64,000 nucleotides of DNA from Acetivibrio clariflavus DSM 19732. GTDB lineage: Bacteria; Bacillota; Clostridia; Acetivibrionales; Acetivibrionaceae. The notes beneath the pieces are model-generated. The model saw only the letters and a list, made by a program, of their open reading frames with translations. It was not told where the DNA came from and did no database searches. Positions 51,045-61,443 of this stretch are shown piece after piece (the first letter of the stretch is position 1; each line of letters begins with the position of its first letter). The stretch is from positions 4,256,001-4,320,000 of the forward strand of contig NC_016627.1 of assembly GCF_000237085.1 (NCBI RefSeq), in the 5' to 3' direction. A program made the translations under genes and the position numbers.

Positions 51045-52580
51045 CTAAAGAGGCTCAATATCTGTGATTTCAAAGCCGCTCACATCGCATCGCTCTTTCA
51101 GTATTGAGAAATCAAGAGCCCACGCTTTTTTTGTTTCATTCCCGAAACGCATCGTTTTATTGCTCTCTATAAAAAAGTCACTTTGCCTCAATTGCTTCAA
51201 AAACTGGTTATATGGAAGACATTCACCTGTGATTGCATAATCGCGTCTGTACTTGGTATAGCGGTCATATACATCACAGAAACGAATCCCGATAACCTTG
51301 CCATCTTTATCAAAAGTGTAGTCTTGATTCGGAGCCAGTTTCATCCGGGCCATGATTTCCAGCGTCTGTTCTACAATGGTCTTGTTATTGCTGCCGCCAT
51401 CCAGCAAGTACTCCTGCACACCGTTTTGAAGATATCGAATACATGTCACTTTGTTAATGGGAAACACTTCAGACCATGTAACATTAAGGAACTCACATAG
51501 TTTGTTTACTAGGCTCAGTCCGGCATAGCAACAGGCGAGATTATTGACGATACGAGATGGAAACTCATCAGATATCTCTGACTTTGCTTCCTCATACCAC
51601 TTCTCTGCCTCAGCAACCGATACTCTGAGTGCTGTATCCAGCAGGCTCCGACCGAAGCTGCCAAGCAGATCCGCTTTTGCACACAGCTTATAAAATGCTT
51701 GTCTATGGCTGGCTGGTTTTAAGTCCTTCTTGCTGAATAGCAATTCTATGCTCCGTTCTCTGATGGCCGCTTCATCCGGCGATTCCTCACCAGCTACAAT
51801 AATAGGCGCCAACAGTTCATAAGTAACAGCACTTTGATCCGCCCTACCGCGGACACCTTCATGGCCGTCATATGCATCTCGAAGATGGTTGTATAAGGCA
51901 TTTAGCCTTAACTTATCTATCTTTGAAGGCTTGAACTCATCCATCAACTGTGGTATCAGATTCGATGATGCAGATTCCTTCATCAGTGTAAATGCAGTAA
52001 CCTGCGTAGCCGCGCGGATTTTACTGCATGAAAATACCGGCAGGATAACCCGCTCCAATGTATTACTTTTTCCGCTGCCCTGTTCTCCGACAAGCAATAA
52101 ATGAGGAAACTTGATGCCTGATTTTTTTAGATGCGGTTTGATAAAGCACCCGGCCACCCAGGCCATTACTGATACCGTTTTTATGGGTTCGTTATAGCTG
52201 AGGAGCCATTCACCAAGCATAATAAGCTGTTCCTTTGTCAATGGCTCAAAGATTAGGATATCGGTTGTTATGCTTTTATACTTATCAAGCTGCACGATAT
52301 CTTCAACCATGTTGCCTCCGGCTTCAATGGCACCATCCGTTGAAACATATACCATCCGCCCGCCATGCTCATAAATCCCAAGAGCCTTGACCCCTGTTTT
52401 CCTTACCCACTCCATTTCGGATATATAACCTTTCAGCAGTTCCAAATCTCCTTCTGAGCCAAAATAGCCTAAGGATATTGTCCGGCGTGACACCTCGAAT
52501 TTCTTTGCAAGATAAGGAGCTGTAACTTTTTTATTCTGTTGTAATATGGTAATTATTCCGATAAGACGATCTATTTTCAT
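51045..52580 (-). CDS. Chimera: HTH/WYL-type regulator start fused to a phage primase-helicase C-terminus
   Basis: ATG at 52580 (GGAGGTAAGCGA upstream) opens with MKIDRLIGIITILQQNKK and VTAPYLAKKFEVSRRTI, the DNA-binding domain of chromosomal YafY/WYL regulators. At about residue 37 it switches in frame to LGYFGSEGDLELLKGYI and a phage SF3/primase-type ATPase with Walker A GEQGSGKSN, followed by a DEFKP and the VAGEESPDE segment. The primase N-terminus (Toprim/primase part) and the regulator's WYL domain are both missing. This is best read as the scar of a deletion at the prophage/host boundary. The fusion protein of about 511 aa may be produced but is unlikely to do either job. Confidence 0.78.
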   Translation of the reverse strand: MKIDRLIGIITILQQNKKVTAPYLAKKFEVSRRTISLGYFGSEGDLELLKGYISEMEWVRKTGVKALGIYEHGGRMVYVSTDGAIEAGGNMVEDIVQLDKYKSITTDILIFEPLTKEQLIMLGEWLLSYNEPIKTVSVMAWVAGCFIKPHLKKSGIKFPHLLLVGEQGSGKSNTLERVILPVFSCSKIRAATQVTAFTLMKESASSNLIPQLMDEFKPSKIDKLRLNALYNHLRDAYDGHEGVRGRADQSAVTYELLAPIIVAGEESPDEAAIRERSIELLFSKKDLKPASHRQAFYKLCAKADLLGSFGRSLLDTALRVSVAEAEKWYEEAKSEISDEFPSRIVNNLACCYAGLSLVNKLCEFLNVTWSEVFPINKVTCIRYLQNGVQEYLLDGGSNNKTIVEQTLEIMARMKLAPNQDYTFDKDGKVIGIRFCDVYDRYTKYRRDYAITGECLPYNQFLKQLRQSDFFIESNKTMRFGNETKKAWALDFSILKERCDVSGFEITDIEPL

Positions 52581-52661
52581 TCGCTTACCTCCACAAACCC
52601 AAGTTATCGCCCCTGTCAATTAAGTCCTTATATAGCTATATTCTACCATTTTAAAGCATTT

Positions 52662-52710
52662 CCTCTTCATATTGATTATCTCCCAGCAATATCTCTTCAT
52701 ATTGATTATC
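52662..52710. repeat. 19-bp direct repeat, 30-bp period
   Basis: ctcttcatattgattatct occurs at 52662-52680 and 52692-52710. It lies upstream of the chimeric gene, in a stretch (52581-53198) that otherwise holds only a short fragment and the ABC promoter. Confidence 0.75.
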
Positions 52711-52786
52711 TACCTAAAGAATTGCTTTTACGGTTGTAAATTCCAAAATGCAATAATTAGGATCTGCAATACCACCAGTGAGATAA

Positions 52787-52945
52787 TTAATGTACCTGCC
52801 CTTCCATATTTTTTAATCCGTCGGTGTTAATGCTTGAGATTGATGAAACCCTTAAATAACCTTTATTATTAGTTTTTGCAATATAGCAAGAGCTGCATTT
52901 CCAGTTATTACTCATTCCTGCTTTTAAAATTAATTCATTGTTCAT
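52787..52945 (-). CDS. Short unrecognised coding fragment
   Basis: A 52-codon frame (FMNNELILKAGMSNN, then CSSCYIAKTNNKGYLRVSS) that continues upstream without a stop for about 18 codons (KNLSLKIWAGEIKCG). No good ribosome site and no family recognised. It may be the end of a decayed gene next to the deletion scar. Confidence 0.3.
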   Translation of the reverse strand: MNNELILKAGMSNNWKCSSCYIAKTNNKGYLRVSSISSINTDGLKNMEGQVH

Positions 52946-53093
52946 AAAGCCACACTTAATTTCTCCTGCCCATATTTTTAAACTTAAATTCTTACACCAG
53001 GTGAATTATAGCTATACTTCATATCAAAGTATGAATGATTTAGGTATAATCATCCTTTATTGACTTATTCTACCGCACTAAACACGACAACTA

Positions 53094-53160
53094 TATGTCA
53101 TGTTTTATAAACTCAAACTTTTCTATTTGTCACTTTCCTGTCACATAAATATCGTATCCT
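53094..53160 (+). promoter_or_regulatory. Probable regulator-binding region upstream of the ABC transporter
   Basis: TGTCA occurs at about 53096, and twice in tTGTCACtttccTGTCACa near 53128-53142, an 11-bp-spaced direct repeat suited to the OmpR-type regulator encoded at 57412. The ABC ATPase start at 53199 has GAAAGGAG upstream. Confidence 0.5.
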
Positions 53161-53198
53161 TATTCTTAAAACAACACTTATGAAAGGAGTATTTATAT

Positions 53199-53876
53199 AT
53201 GCCAATCTTAAAAACACGAGACCTGACCAAAATCTATCCTGGTGCTGAACAAGTACTTGCCTTAAATCATGTAAATTTAACTGTAGAAAAGGGTGAACTT
53301 ATTGCTATTATGGGAGACAGTGGCTCCGGAAAATCTACTTTACTGCATATGTTGGCAGGTGTGGACCGACCGACTGAGGGCCAAGTCCTGATTCAGGATG
53401 TAGATATTACATCTTTAGCCGAAAAAGAAATGGCTGTTTTTCGCAGGCGAAATATTGGGGTAATCTATCAGTCTTTTAATCTGATTCCAAACATAACGGT
53501 TGAGAAAAACATCTTACTGCCTTTAATGCTGGATCAAAGGAAACCGGCTCCGACTTTCTTTGAAGAAATCATTCAAACATTGGGAATCGGAGATAAGTTG
53601 AAACGTTTTCCAACCCAACTGTCGGGTGGTGAGCAACAGAGAGTGGCTATTGCCCGTAGTTTGGTAACCCGGCCCGCAATAATTTTAGCTGATGAGCCCA
53701 CAGGCAATCTGGATCGAAGAAACACTGAGGAAATAACATCACTGTTCCGTCTGGTGAACCAACGCTTCCAGGCAACTATTTTATTGGTCACCCACGATGA
53801 AAAGGTAGCCCTCTCCTGTGAAAGGGTTATGTTCATGGTTGACGGCACACTGCATGAAAGGAAGGATTTACGATGA
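53199..53876 (+). CDS. ABC transporter ATPase (BceA/MacB type)
   Basis: A 225-aa ATPase of the LolD/MacB/BceA group: Walker [10 protein letters not shown] (about 39-47), signature [14 protein letters not shown], Walker [13 protein letters not shown] and H-loop VTHDE. It powers the two-domain FtsX permease encoded next, with which it overlaps by 4 bases. Such pairs in Firmicutes detect and resist cell-wall-active peptides together with a two-component system, which lies convergently downstream (56405-58086). Confidence 0.93.
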   Translation: MPILKTRDLTKIYPGAEQVLALNHVNLTVEKGELIAIMGDSGSGKSTLLHMLAGVDRPTEGQVLIQDVDITSLAEKEMAVFRRRNIGVIYQSFNLIPNITVEKNILLPLMLDQRKPAPTFFEEIIQTLGIGDKLKRFPTQLSGGEQQRVAIARSLVTRPAIILADEPTGNLDRRNTEEITSLFRLVNQRFQATILLVTHDEKVALSCERVMFMVDGTLHERKDLR

Positions 53877-56392
53877 TCATTTCTGAACTGGCTAAAAACA
53901 GTATTAAAAATCGCAGACATTCATCGGCTGTTTTTTATTCTGTTCTTGTTGCGGTGATTATACTGGGAACATTGCTCTTTATCTACAGTGAACTGGAACT
54001 GGCACAACGTAACTACCATCAGAAAATGTTCGGTGATTATCATGCTGTATTGTACGACATCAATGAAGAGGAATACAAGCAATTGCAGGAAAATGCGAAC
54101 ATTAAAGCACTGGAGCCTACTAAGGTTATCCGGATAAAAAATGCTCCTTTTCAGCGTCCAAATGCAGATCTCTATCTGCAAAGCCCTATGCTTTTTTACT
54201 CCTGTTCCGGCTTTATTGAGTCCCAGTTATTAGAGGGCAGTTTGCCACAACAGAGCAATGAAATCCTGGTCTCAGAAACTTTCATAGCTGAGAATCCTGC
54301 TTACTCTTTGGGAAAAATCATCAGGTTAGGAGATAAGGAGTATCGGATATGTGGTATTTTCAAAGATCAACTTCTTAGCTTTGAGAAGAATTACTTATTC
54401 TATGGACAGCTCACCAAAGAAAATACAGTAAGTCTTCTTCATGGCGATGACGAAGCCGTATACGTTACTATTTGGTTTAAAAACGAGCGGGACACTTATT
54501 CATCAATGCGTCAGATCTTGCGAGACTTTGGAAGAAAGGATGAAGATGAATTACTGAAAGAAGGCCTTCTGCAATACAATACAGAATATTTGGAAAGCAA
54601 ACTTATCTTCAAATCAGGTTTGATTCCTTCCCGTAATTTTATCGATCACTGGAGCCTGCGGGTTGGCTTGTTGATTTGCATGTTGGCCCTTTTTGCCGTG
54701 ATGATATATAATTCCTTTAATGTCTGGAGCAATCAAGAACTGCGTCAGATTGCCTTATTAAAAAGTGTCGGCATGACTCCTGAACAGGTACACCGCCTGG
54801 TGATTGAAAAGGCCTTGCGTTTAGGTTTGCGGCCTGTACTGTTGGGACTGGTTTTAGCGTATCTCTGCACCAATCTGTTGTTTTATCTCATGTGGCTCAA
54901 CTCGATAAATATACTTCAGCCAGAGCGAACTGATCAATTCAAACCGGTTACACCAAACCCAATAGTCTTCATTGTTTTATTCTTCCTGGCCCTGCTCTGC
55001 ATATTGTTGGCTGCACTCAAACCTGCAAGGCAAAGCAGCAAGCTTTCCATAATTGAATCATTGAAAGGTATCTATGCCTTCAAAGGACGGATAAGCCAAA
55101 GCATTGAAAAACACGGCCAAAATGCTGTCCGCGGATTGGCAAAGGATAATGCCATAAGCTACCGGCACACGTTCCGGGGGCTTTCTCTGGCTATGGCCCT
55201 GGCTACTCTGATCTTCAGCACAGTACTTATCGCCCAAGCACAGCGAGACTTGGAAGATAAATACAACACCCCTGATTCACCTTATACACTGACCAGTACT
55301 TTCTACACGATTCAGAGAGCACCAAGATCCTTATTGGACGAACTTGAAAAGATTCCTGAGATTGAGGCAGTTCATGTTTTTACTTCCTATAACTTCGAAT
55401 ATTTACAGTCAGAAAACCAGGGGTTTATCTCTGATCAGCTTATGGATTCCCTAAAAGACAACGCAAGAGATTATCATCCTACAGTAACGGTTTATGCTCT
55501 GCAAGATACAGATTTCCAGGCTTTACTAGCGGAACATGGATTGAACGGTTCGGAACAGAATGGTTTTCTCTTACTCGACAAAACTGCCCAATCCCCCAAT
55601 AAAGCTTATAAATACCGTACATATATACCTCTGTCCCGGGATACTGCTGACAAAATAACGGTTCTGGATAGCAAGGACCAGAAACGTTACGATTTAGCCA
55701 TTGCAGGCCGGATCGATAACTTTCCTTTTGAGCTTAATCCCATATCGCCGAACCAAATCGCCCTTTTTACATCTCTGACAAAACTGGAGGATTTTCTCTT
55801 CAGCAATGCCAAGGTAGATGAAAAGCATCCCTTGGTATACCGTGTTAAAATAAAAGCTGATCCGGAGGTATTGCTTCAGGTAACAGAAGAAGTACGTAAA
55901 ACAATAAACAAATATATTCCCAAGGCCGATTTCTTCACTAGAAATATATTAACTGAGCAGGCCAGTAAAGAAGAACAATACCGTAATGAGCTGCTATTAA
56001 CTATCGGGACTCAAATTCTCTTTATGATCATTGGGTTTTCCAACGCCTATAACAGCTTTCATATCAATCTGCAGACCCGGACCAGAGACTTTGCTCTGCT
56101 AAGAAGCGCCGGGATGACTGAAAATCAGATAAAAAAGATGCTTCATTATGAAAGCTGGTTCATAATCAGACGGGTTATTATTTATTACGTGCTGATGTTG
56201 ACCGGAGGTGTCTATGTCGTATCCGCCAGGAAAAAGTTTATGTTTTCGCCGTGGCAGTTGGCTCTTAACATAAACTATCCACTCCTTGTTTTATTTTTCC
56301 TGATCAGTATTTTAGGCATCTGGGGAGCCATGAAGAGCGGAATACGCAGAATCTTAGAACAAAGCATCATTACCGCTCTGCATGAAGAATAA
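53873..56392 (+). CDS. ABC transporter permease with two FtsX domains
   Basis: An 839-aa membrane protein: first helix about 17-37, extracellular loop, three helices (about 268-285, 318-342, 362-382), a second soluble loop, and a last group of helices (about 705-720, 760-780, 800-820). Two FtsX-like blocks carry [18 protein letters not shown] and [17 protein letters not shown]. Overall it resembles MacB/YknZ-like or BceB-like exporters, though BceB has ten helices and a single large loop, so the exact type is open. Function is probably export of or protection from antimicrobial peptides or lantibiotics. Confidence 0.88.
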   Translation: MIISELAKNSIKNRRHSSAVFYSVLVAVIILGTLLFIYSELELAQRNYHQKMFGDYHAVLYDINEEEYKQLQENANIKALEPTKVIRIKNAPFQRPNADLYLQSPMLFYSCSGFIESQLLEGSLPQQSNEILVSETFIAENPAYSLGKIIRLGDKEYRICGIFKDQLLSFEKNYLFYGQLTKENTVSLLHGDDEAVYVTIWFKNERDTYSSMRQILRDFGRKDEDELLKEGLLQYNTEYLESKLIFKSGLIPSRNFIDHWSLRVGLLICMLALFAVMIYNSFNVWSNQELRQIALLKSVGMTPEQVHRLVIEKALRLGLRPVLLGLVLAYLCTNLLFYLMWLNSINILQPERTDQFKPVTPNPIVFIVLFFLALLCILLAALKPARQSSKLSIIESLKGIYAFKGRISQSIEKHGQNAVRGLAKDNAISYRHTFRGLSLAMALATLIFSTVLIAQAQRDLEDKYNTPDSPYTLTSTFYTIQRAPRSLLDELEKIPEIEAVHVFTSYNFEYLQSENQGFISDQLMDSLKDNARDYHPTVTVYALQDTDFQALLAEHGLNGSEQNGFLLLDKTAQSPNKAYKYRTYIPLSRDTADKITVLDSKDQKRYDLAIAGRIDNFPFELNPISPNQIALFTSLTKLEDFLFSNAKVDEKHPLVYRVKIKADPEVLLQVTEEVRKTINKYIPKADFFTRNILTEQASKEEQYRNELLLTIGTQILFMIIGFSNAYNSFHINLQTRTRDFALLRSAGMTENQIKKMLHYESWFIIRRVIIYYVLMLTGGVYVVSARKKFMFSPWQLALNINYPLLVLFFLISILGIWGAMKSGIRRILEQSIITALHEE

Positions 56393-56396
56393 TTTT

Positions 56397-56424
56397 AAGG
56401 CTTGCTAACAAACAAGCCTTTTTT
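56397..56424. terminator. Shared bidirectional terminator
   Basis: AAGGCTTG-ctaacaaa-CAAGCCTT followed by T4 on the plus strand, and by AAAATTATTC on the minus side. It lies between the convergent permease and kinase genes, overlapping the kinase stop. Confidence 0.85.
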
Positions 56425-57412
56425 CTTTGCACGGCTGCAAATAAAAGCGCAATTCAAATTCGCTACCCTGCCCGGATGATGAGACCAAAATCTCTCCTCC
56501 ATGCTGTCTGACAATGGATTGGGCCAGTGAAAGACCTATGCCAAAACCCGGGGACTGAGGATTGCTTTTATAAAAACGTTCAAAAATTCTGCGCTGCTCT
56601 TCCCGGGCAATCCCCGGACCGGAATCCCTAACCTTAATGCTTTGAAAAACAGCATTTTGTTGAAGTGAAATGTAAACTTTGGATCCCTGCGGAGAAACCT
56701 CCACGGCATTTTTCACCACATTGATCAGAGCCTGCAAAAGCCAGACACGGTCAGCTTCAATAGTAAAATCATCACCTGAGACTTCAATACTTATAGATTT
56801 CTGTCTCATCAAGTACTCAAGGCTCATCTCAGCTTCAATCACCAGTTCTTTTGCCATGAAGAAAGCCTTGTTTAAATCGACCGCCCCGGCATCCAAAGAC
56901 GAAAGTTTTAAAAGCAGGTCGCTGAACTCATAAAGGCGTTCGACTTCCTGGCGCAGGCGTTCTTGATATTCCATTGGATGGTCCGGATCGGCTTCTAGCA
57001 AATCCAAAAGAAGAAGTACTGCTGTTAAAGCAGTTTTGATCTGATGGGTGATATCCCCCATGTTGCGTTTTAGTTGCTCTTTAGCTCTGACCGCTTCATC
57101 ACGTATATGCCTTTGACTAACCAAGCTTTTACATATCTCGTCCCTCAGAACTCCAAAAATATCATCTTTTAGTGGCAAGCGTACTTCCTGCTCTTCAAGG
57201 CAGTGCAGCAGATCGATCAGCTGATCGATATCCTCAAGCAATTTTCTTTCTTCACGTTTATGTAAAAGATAATGAGCAAATCCTATAATTATGCTCAACA
57301 CAAGTAACCAAAGAATAGTAATCCAGTCTAACCGCGGGTTAAAATATAGAACTGCACATGTACCAAAAAACCAAGCTGTGGGAAATATAAAAGCCTGTAA
57401 AGCCTTTGCCAC
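56405..57412 (-). CDS. Sensor histidine kinase
   Basis: A 335-aa kinase with two adjacent membrane helices (about 7-24 and 30-48) and almost no outer loop, the intramembrane-sensing type used with antimicrobial-peptide ABC transporters. HisKA has H123 in DITHQIKTAL; HATPase has NVVKNAVEVSP, DSGPGI and GFGIGLSLAQSI. It starts where the regulator gene ends (57412). Partner of the regulator encoded at 57412-58086. Confidence 0.9.
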   Translation of the reverse strand: MAKALQAFIFPTAWFFGTCAVLYFNPRLDWITILWLLVLSIIIGFAHYLLHKREERKLLEDIDQLIDLLHCLEEQEVRLPLKDDIFGVLRDEICKSLVSQRHIRDEAVRAKEQLKRNMGDITHQIKTALTAVLLLLDLLEADPDHPMEYQERLRQEVERLYEFSDLLLKLSSLDAGAVDLNKAFFMAKELVIEAEMSLEYLMRQKSISIEVSGDDFTIEADRVWLLQALINVVKNAVEVSPQGSKVYISLQQNAVFQSIKVRDSGPGIAREEQRRIFERFYKSNPQSPGFGIGLSLAQSIVRQHGGEILVSSSGQGSEFELRFYLQPCKEKRLVC

Positions 57413-58086
57413 TATTCATCTCCTCCTGTCAAACGATATCCGATCCCCCTGACGGTCTGAATATAGTCTTGATATGGTGCAATTTTGTCTCTGAGACGTT
57501 TGACAGTGACAGTCAGAGTGTTATCATAAACATCCCCTCGTTCCCAACCCCAAAGCAAATCTATAATTTTTTGGCGTGGTAAAATCAGTCCCTGGTTTTC
57601 CATAAAGAGTTCCAGCAGTTCATACTCCTTCGCACTTAAATCCAGTATTTTGCTTTCCAAAAAGGCTGTCTTCGTTGCTTTATCCAACTCCAAATTCCCG
57701 CATTTGATCCTTTTTTCATCCCAGTCAAAACCAGCACGTCTTAAAATCGCATCCATTCTGGCTTTCAGTACCGGTAATGAAAAAGGTTTGGTTAAATAAT
57801 CATCTGCTCCCATCTCCAGACCTTGAATAATATCACTTTCCTGATCTCTCACTGTTATGATCAGGAAAGGTATCCGTATTTCGCAGGATCTGACATAAGC
57901 CAGATATTCAAAGCCATCTCCATCCGGAAGATTGAGATCGAGAATAATAAAATCCTGTCTGTTTGGGTTATATTGATATGCCTCTTCCAAACTAAAACAA
58001 CATATCACTTCATGCCCTTGCCCGGAAAAAAAGTGTTTAAGAACAAAAGAAATATTTCGGTCATCTTCAATCACCAGTATTCTCAT
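57412..58086 (-). CDS. OmpR-family response regulator
   Basis: A 224-aa regulator. Receiver with D50 in IILDLNLPDGDGF and the lysine in YLTKPFS; winged helix ending IQTVRGIGYRLTG. ATG at 58086 is chosen since AAGGGGGG lies eight bases upstream; the longer frame to 58119 has no site. Likely target is the ABC operon promoter at 53094-53160. Convergent rather than divergent gene layout is somewhat unusual for such modules. Confidence 0.9.
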   Translation of the reverse strand: MRILVIEDDRNISFVLKHFFSGQGHEVICCFSLEEAYQYNPNRQDFIILDLNLPDGDGFEYLAYVRSCEIRIPFLIITVRDQESDIIQGLEMGADDYLTKPFSLPVLKARMDAILRRAGFDWDEKRIKCGNLELDKATKTAFLESKILDLSAKEYELLELFMENQGLILPRQKIIDLLWGWERGDVYDNTLTVTVKRLRDKIAPYQDYIQTVRGIGYRLTGGDE

Positions 58087-58252
58087 TGAATCCCCCCTTG
58101 GAAACCATAAAAAATACATTACAGGGCCGTCAAAATGATGTATGTAGTCTTTCCCATAATATCAGCTTTCTTGAATTGGATATGGTTTTTTCTTCACTAT
58201 AATAAGGTTACACCCTGCCCATCTCTTCTTAAAACAAATTTAAAAAAAGGCA

Positions 58253-58282
58253 CCACCCACTAAAACGCTTTTTAATGGGTGG
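58253..58282 (-). terminator. Terminator after the MBL-fold gene
   Basis: CCACCCActaaaa...ttttaaTGGGTGG forms a long stem. On the minus strand TGCCTTTTTTT follows. It lies in a 417-bp gap (58087-58503) in which no gene is seen. Confidence 0.8.
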
Positions 58283-58503
58283 AATTTTCTCTTACAAAAA
58301 TTCAATTAATATTTCACTCTAAGTTCATTATACTCTAAAATAGGTTTAAAGACTACTATGCTAACATAGTTTCACTATTTCGGCATCAGTATAGAGTTTC
58401 GACATGACTGAACTAGGAAAACATATCTATCGGTTGAATTTTACAAACCTCAATATCTCAAGCCCCTTTTCCCAAGCTTGCCTGAATTTATCAAAAAATC
58501 AGT

Positions 58504-59280
58504 TTAATCTAGTTTTTCCTCATTATAACAAATAACGCTTTCGTCGCTGCCAAAAGGGTATTTTTTTGCGATGCCGCCGAACCATTTGTACTCTGTGCTA
58601 TATCTTGTATCGCCTTTTCCTCGTGTTTCGATGAGTTCTTTGAGACCAGACCGTAAGTCATCAAACAACGAAATATCATCAAAATCCTGTGCATGACCGT
58701 GCAGGATTCTATCCGCGTTTTCGGTTACCCATGAAATTCTGTTAAGATTTTCGAGAAATGTTTTGAGCTGCAGGCTCTCTTTCAATTGCATCCAAAGATG
58801 ATGATTAATACTGTCACCGGTAAACAATATTCGCTTTTCTTTTAAAAGCAGGCATATTCCTCCGGGAGTATGTCCAGGTAGCGAAATAACCTCAAGTATA
58901 AGCCCACCAAGGTCGATTGCATCGCCATCATTAATTGCCTTAAATGGCGGCATTTCAACCTTCTTTTTTTGGCAAAGCTCCACAAATTCAGGAAATTTGA
59001 TATGCTCGGCGGCAATTTTTGCATCGTCGGGATGTAAAAAGCAATCGCAATCAAAGTACACATTACCGAAAATATGGTCACAATGGCCATGTGTATTCAC
59101 TACTGTAAGCGGAAGACTGGTGATTTCTCTGACAACCGCATGAACATCCGCGATACCGTTCATTGTGTCAATAACAACAGCCTTTTTCTCACCGCAAACA
59201 AGATACCCCGTCGCCTCACCATTATCATCCATAAGCCATACACAGTCATCAATTTTTTTGACTTTTACTCTCCTTTCCAT
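58504..59280 (-). CDS. MBL-fold metallo-hydrolase
   Basis: A 258-aa metallo-beta-lactamase-fold hydrolase. Zinc motif HGHCDH (64-69), later GHTPGG, TGDSIN and the final HGH (ILHGHAQD). ATG at 59280 is chosen since AAGGAG lies nine to twelve bases upstream. The fold covers lactonases, glyoxalases and others; nothing here points to a beta-lactamase, and no signal peptide is present. Intact, monocistronic. Confidence 0.88.
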   Translation of the reverse strand: MERRVKVKKIDDCVWLMDDNGEATGYLVCGEKKAVVIDTMNGIADVHAVVREITSLPLTVVNTHGHCDHIFGNVYFDCDCFLHPDDAKIAAEHIKFPEFVELCQKKKVEMPPFKAINDGDAIDLGGLILEVISLPGHTPGGICLLLKEKRILFTGDSINHHLWMQLKESLQLKTFLENLNRISWVTENADRILHGHAQDFDDISLFDDLRSGLKELIETRGKGDTRYSTEYKWFGGIAKKYPFGSDESVICYNEEKLD

Positions 59281-59473
59281 ACAAAACACTCCTTATCTTT
59301 TATTATTCAGTTAAACAAGGCTAACTCAAATAAATATGTAGAGCCAAGTTGTCGGGATGAATGTATTCAAACAGCAAATAGTATAACACTCTGATCAACC
59401 CCTCCATTTACTGTTCTAAACCTAAATACATCATAAAATGATAAACTCAGCTAACTTAATATCATGCTATTTT

Positions 59474-60393
59474 CTATAGCTTGTTCATCGCTTTACATTG
59501 CTCTTTCCATTTGATCAGCCAATCATATTGTTTATCAAAATAGTCTACACCTACACAATCATAACCATATACTTCCATTATAGTTGCCTGCAACTGAAAA
59601 TGATAAACAGCAATCATATCATAAAATGCTGCTATTTCCTCTCTGCTTAATGAGTAATACTTCAAATAGCCTTTTAAAAACTGCTCAAGCCTAACTTTTG
59701 ATTTTTCATAACCGTCATACTCAAAATTATACCAATTTGTATCATTGCAAAACAAAGCAACATCATACATCGGGAAAGCAATACAGGATGTGTCAAAGTC
59801 CATGACGCGTAATATTCCAGAGCTATCTTGATGGATATTTCCGCGATAAAGGTCACAGTGACAATATCCTCTAGGCAGATTTTTAATTTTTTCCCATAAC
59901 TCATCCCCATACTCTTTAAAGGCATCAACTTTATCATATTTCTTTATTCTCATAATTTCTAAATATCTCTCAATAAAAAAATACTTATCCCTAACAGGTA
60001 GTTCACCTGTAAAATTTTTCATAATCCTGTGCAGTTTCCCGATTAACTCGCCTACTTTTTCAGTGTTTTCAGGATCAGGTTCTTCACCCTCTATATACTC
60101 ATATAATATAAAAATCTTTCTTTCATCATGATATGAGTTTCAACATAAGCAGCATCATTTTTTGCTAGTACAATAGGAATAACTGGAAATTGATTTTTCA
60201 TAAGGTACAATTGAATGTCGATTGAATATAGTGCATTTTCAATGAATGGCGGTCTTATTATTTTTAGGAAAAATTTGTTGTCCTCACCATAAACAACATA
60301 TGCAAGATTTCCACCTTCACGGAATAACTCAATATTCTTTATATGAAGATTATAATTTTGGTTTAGTATCTCTATAATGTGATTTATTCCCAT
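59474..60393 (-). pseudogene. Aminoglycoside-phosphotransferase-family protein, frameshifted
   Basis: ATG at 60393 (GGGAGGTATAGTA upstream) opens the N-terminal lobe (MGINHIIEILNQNY, then FFLKIIRPPF with the ATP-site lysine). Near 60120, after HIMMKE, a one-base shift is needed to continue as IFILYEYIEGEEPDPENTEKVG and then the C-terminal lobe. The lobe has catalytic HCDLYRGN (HxDxxxxN) and metal-binding MDFDTS. Total about 305 codons. Substrate unknown; this fold includes choline, homoserine and antibiotic kinases. The shift sits in a T-rich run, so a sequencing error cannot be excluded. Confidence 0.82.
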
Positions 60394-60831
60394 TACTATA
60401 CCTCCCAAAACAACCAACCTTGCAGATAAAATGTATTTGATTCGTCGTCCGCTTAAAACTTGTTAACATCTACTAATAAGTTTAGAACATCGTAGCTTAT
60501 TAGATTCTATGGCCCTATATAATGATTATACCAATTTTATGAATATATTGAAAGAACTAACTGTCGCAGGAAGCTCCTATCGGCTGAATAAAAATCTTGA
60601 CTAAAGGTCAGGTTCCCGGTATATCTGTAGCTACAGTTATTCATAAATGTGTTCCGAGTTTACGGTTGTTCGTAAATAAGGCACAACTTTTACGAATAAA
60701 CTGTAATTCTTTTAGGCGTCCGTTTAAGTACACTTTTGTGAATACTATCCAAAGGTATTGTTTCAGAAACTTCCTTCCGATTTGGTTGTCTTATCCTTAC
60801 TCCAAGTTATTACGACCGGATTGATTTTGCA

Positions 60832-61196
60832 TTATCCTATAAGCAGCAAAGCCATTGACAATATCTTTGTAGCATAGCCTTTATGCCTTTGGGACGGTCT
60901 AATGCCAAATCCCGAATAACCATCATTGTCAATACTTTTAGCATCTTTGCGTCTAATACTTATAGTGTCTATAATAATCTCGCCATTTATAAAAAATAAG
61001 AGTTCTGTTCTGCTATGCGGTCTTCCTAAATCCATTTCAACCACTCTGCATATGTTATATTTCTTTGCTGTGAATTACTAAACCTCCTAAGCGCACCTGG
61101 ATTTAATCTCTTGCCACATCTTTCCACTGGTCTATCATTTCTCCATATTGCTTCTCGTGTTCAAGTGCCGGTCGCACTAAAAACAATTCTTCCATC
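60832..61196 (-). pseudogene. GNAT acetyltransferase, multiply frameshifted
   Basis: Three frames give one GNAT. From 61196: MEELFLVRPALEHEKQYGEM; after a shift RLNPGALRRFSNSQQR and AEWLKWI with a stop; after another shift LFFINGEIIIDTISIRRKD and the acetyl-CoA motif GFGIRPSQRHKGYATKIL. It ends early after LSMALLLIG. Clearly dead. Confidence 0.8.
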
Positions 61197-61443
61197 AGCG
61201 TTTCGCCCTAATTTATTAACTTCAATATAGCTTAATATTTCCCTTGATTTTTAGTATTTCTGGGTACACACTCTTTCACTCTTGACATCAATGTTATGTA
61301 CTCCACATGTGTTTTGATAGAAAGGTGATAAATTTTCACAGAAAAATAAGGGAGTATTTTAATTTTACCCCCTATGAATTCAAGATGAACGCTTATAACT
61401 TTGCTTTAACAGAAACATTATATATTTTTCTATTTGAAATATT

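Larger units (their letters stand above)
36195..52580 (-). mobile_element. Defective siphophage-type prophage, head module deleted
   Basis: Minus-strand order from upstream to downstream: primase/helicase fragment, VRR-NUC, sigma-like late regulator, HNH start, major tail protein (truncated), tail chaperones, tape measure, distal tail, tail-tip protein (split by a stop), GH18 tail protein, holin, endolysin, then recombinases. Terminases, portal, protease, capsid and connector genes are all missing. An AbiF-type gene lies inside on the plus strand. Confidence 0.85.

Noticed and set aside
58504..59280. Metallo-beta-lactamase resistance gene
   Set aside because: Only the general MBL fold motif is present; there is no signal peptide and the protein resembles cytoplasmic hydrolases.
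60597..60824. 75-codon plus-strand frame
   Set aside because: No ribosome site, no recognisable motif, and it lies next to a decayed gene. The 60394-60831 gap shows nothing else I can support.
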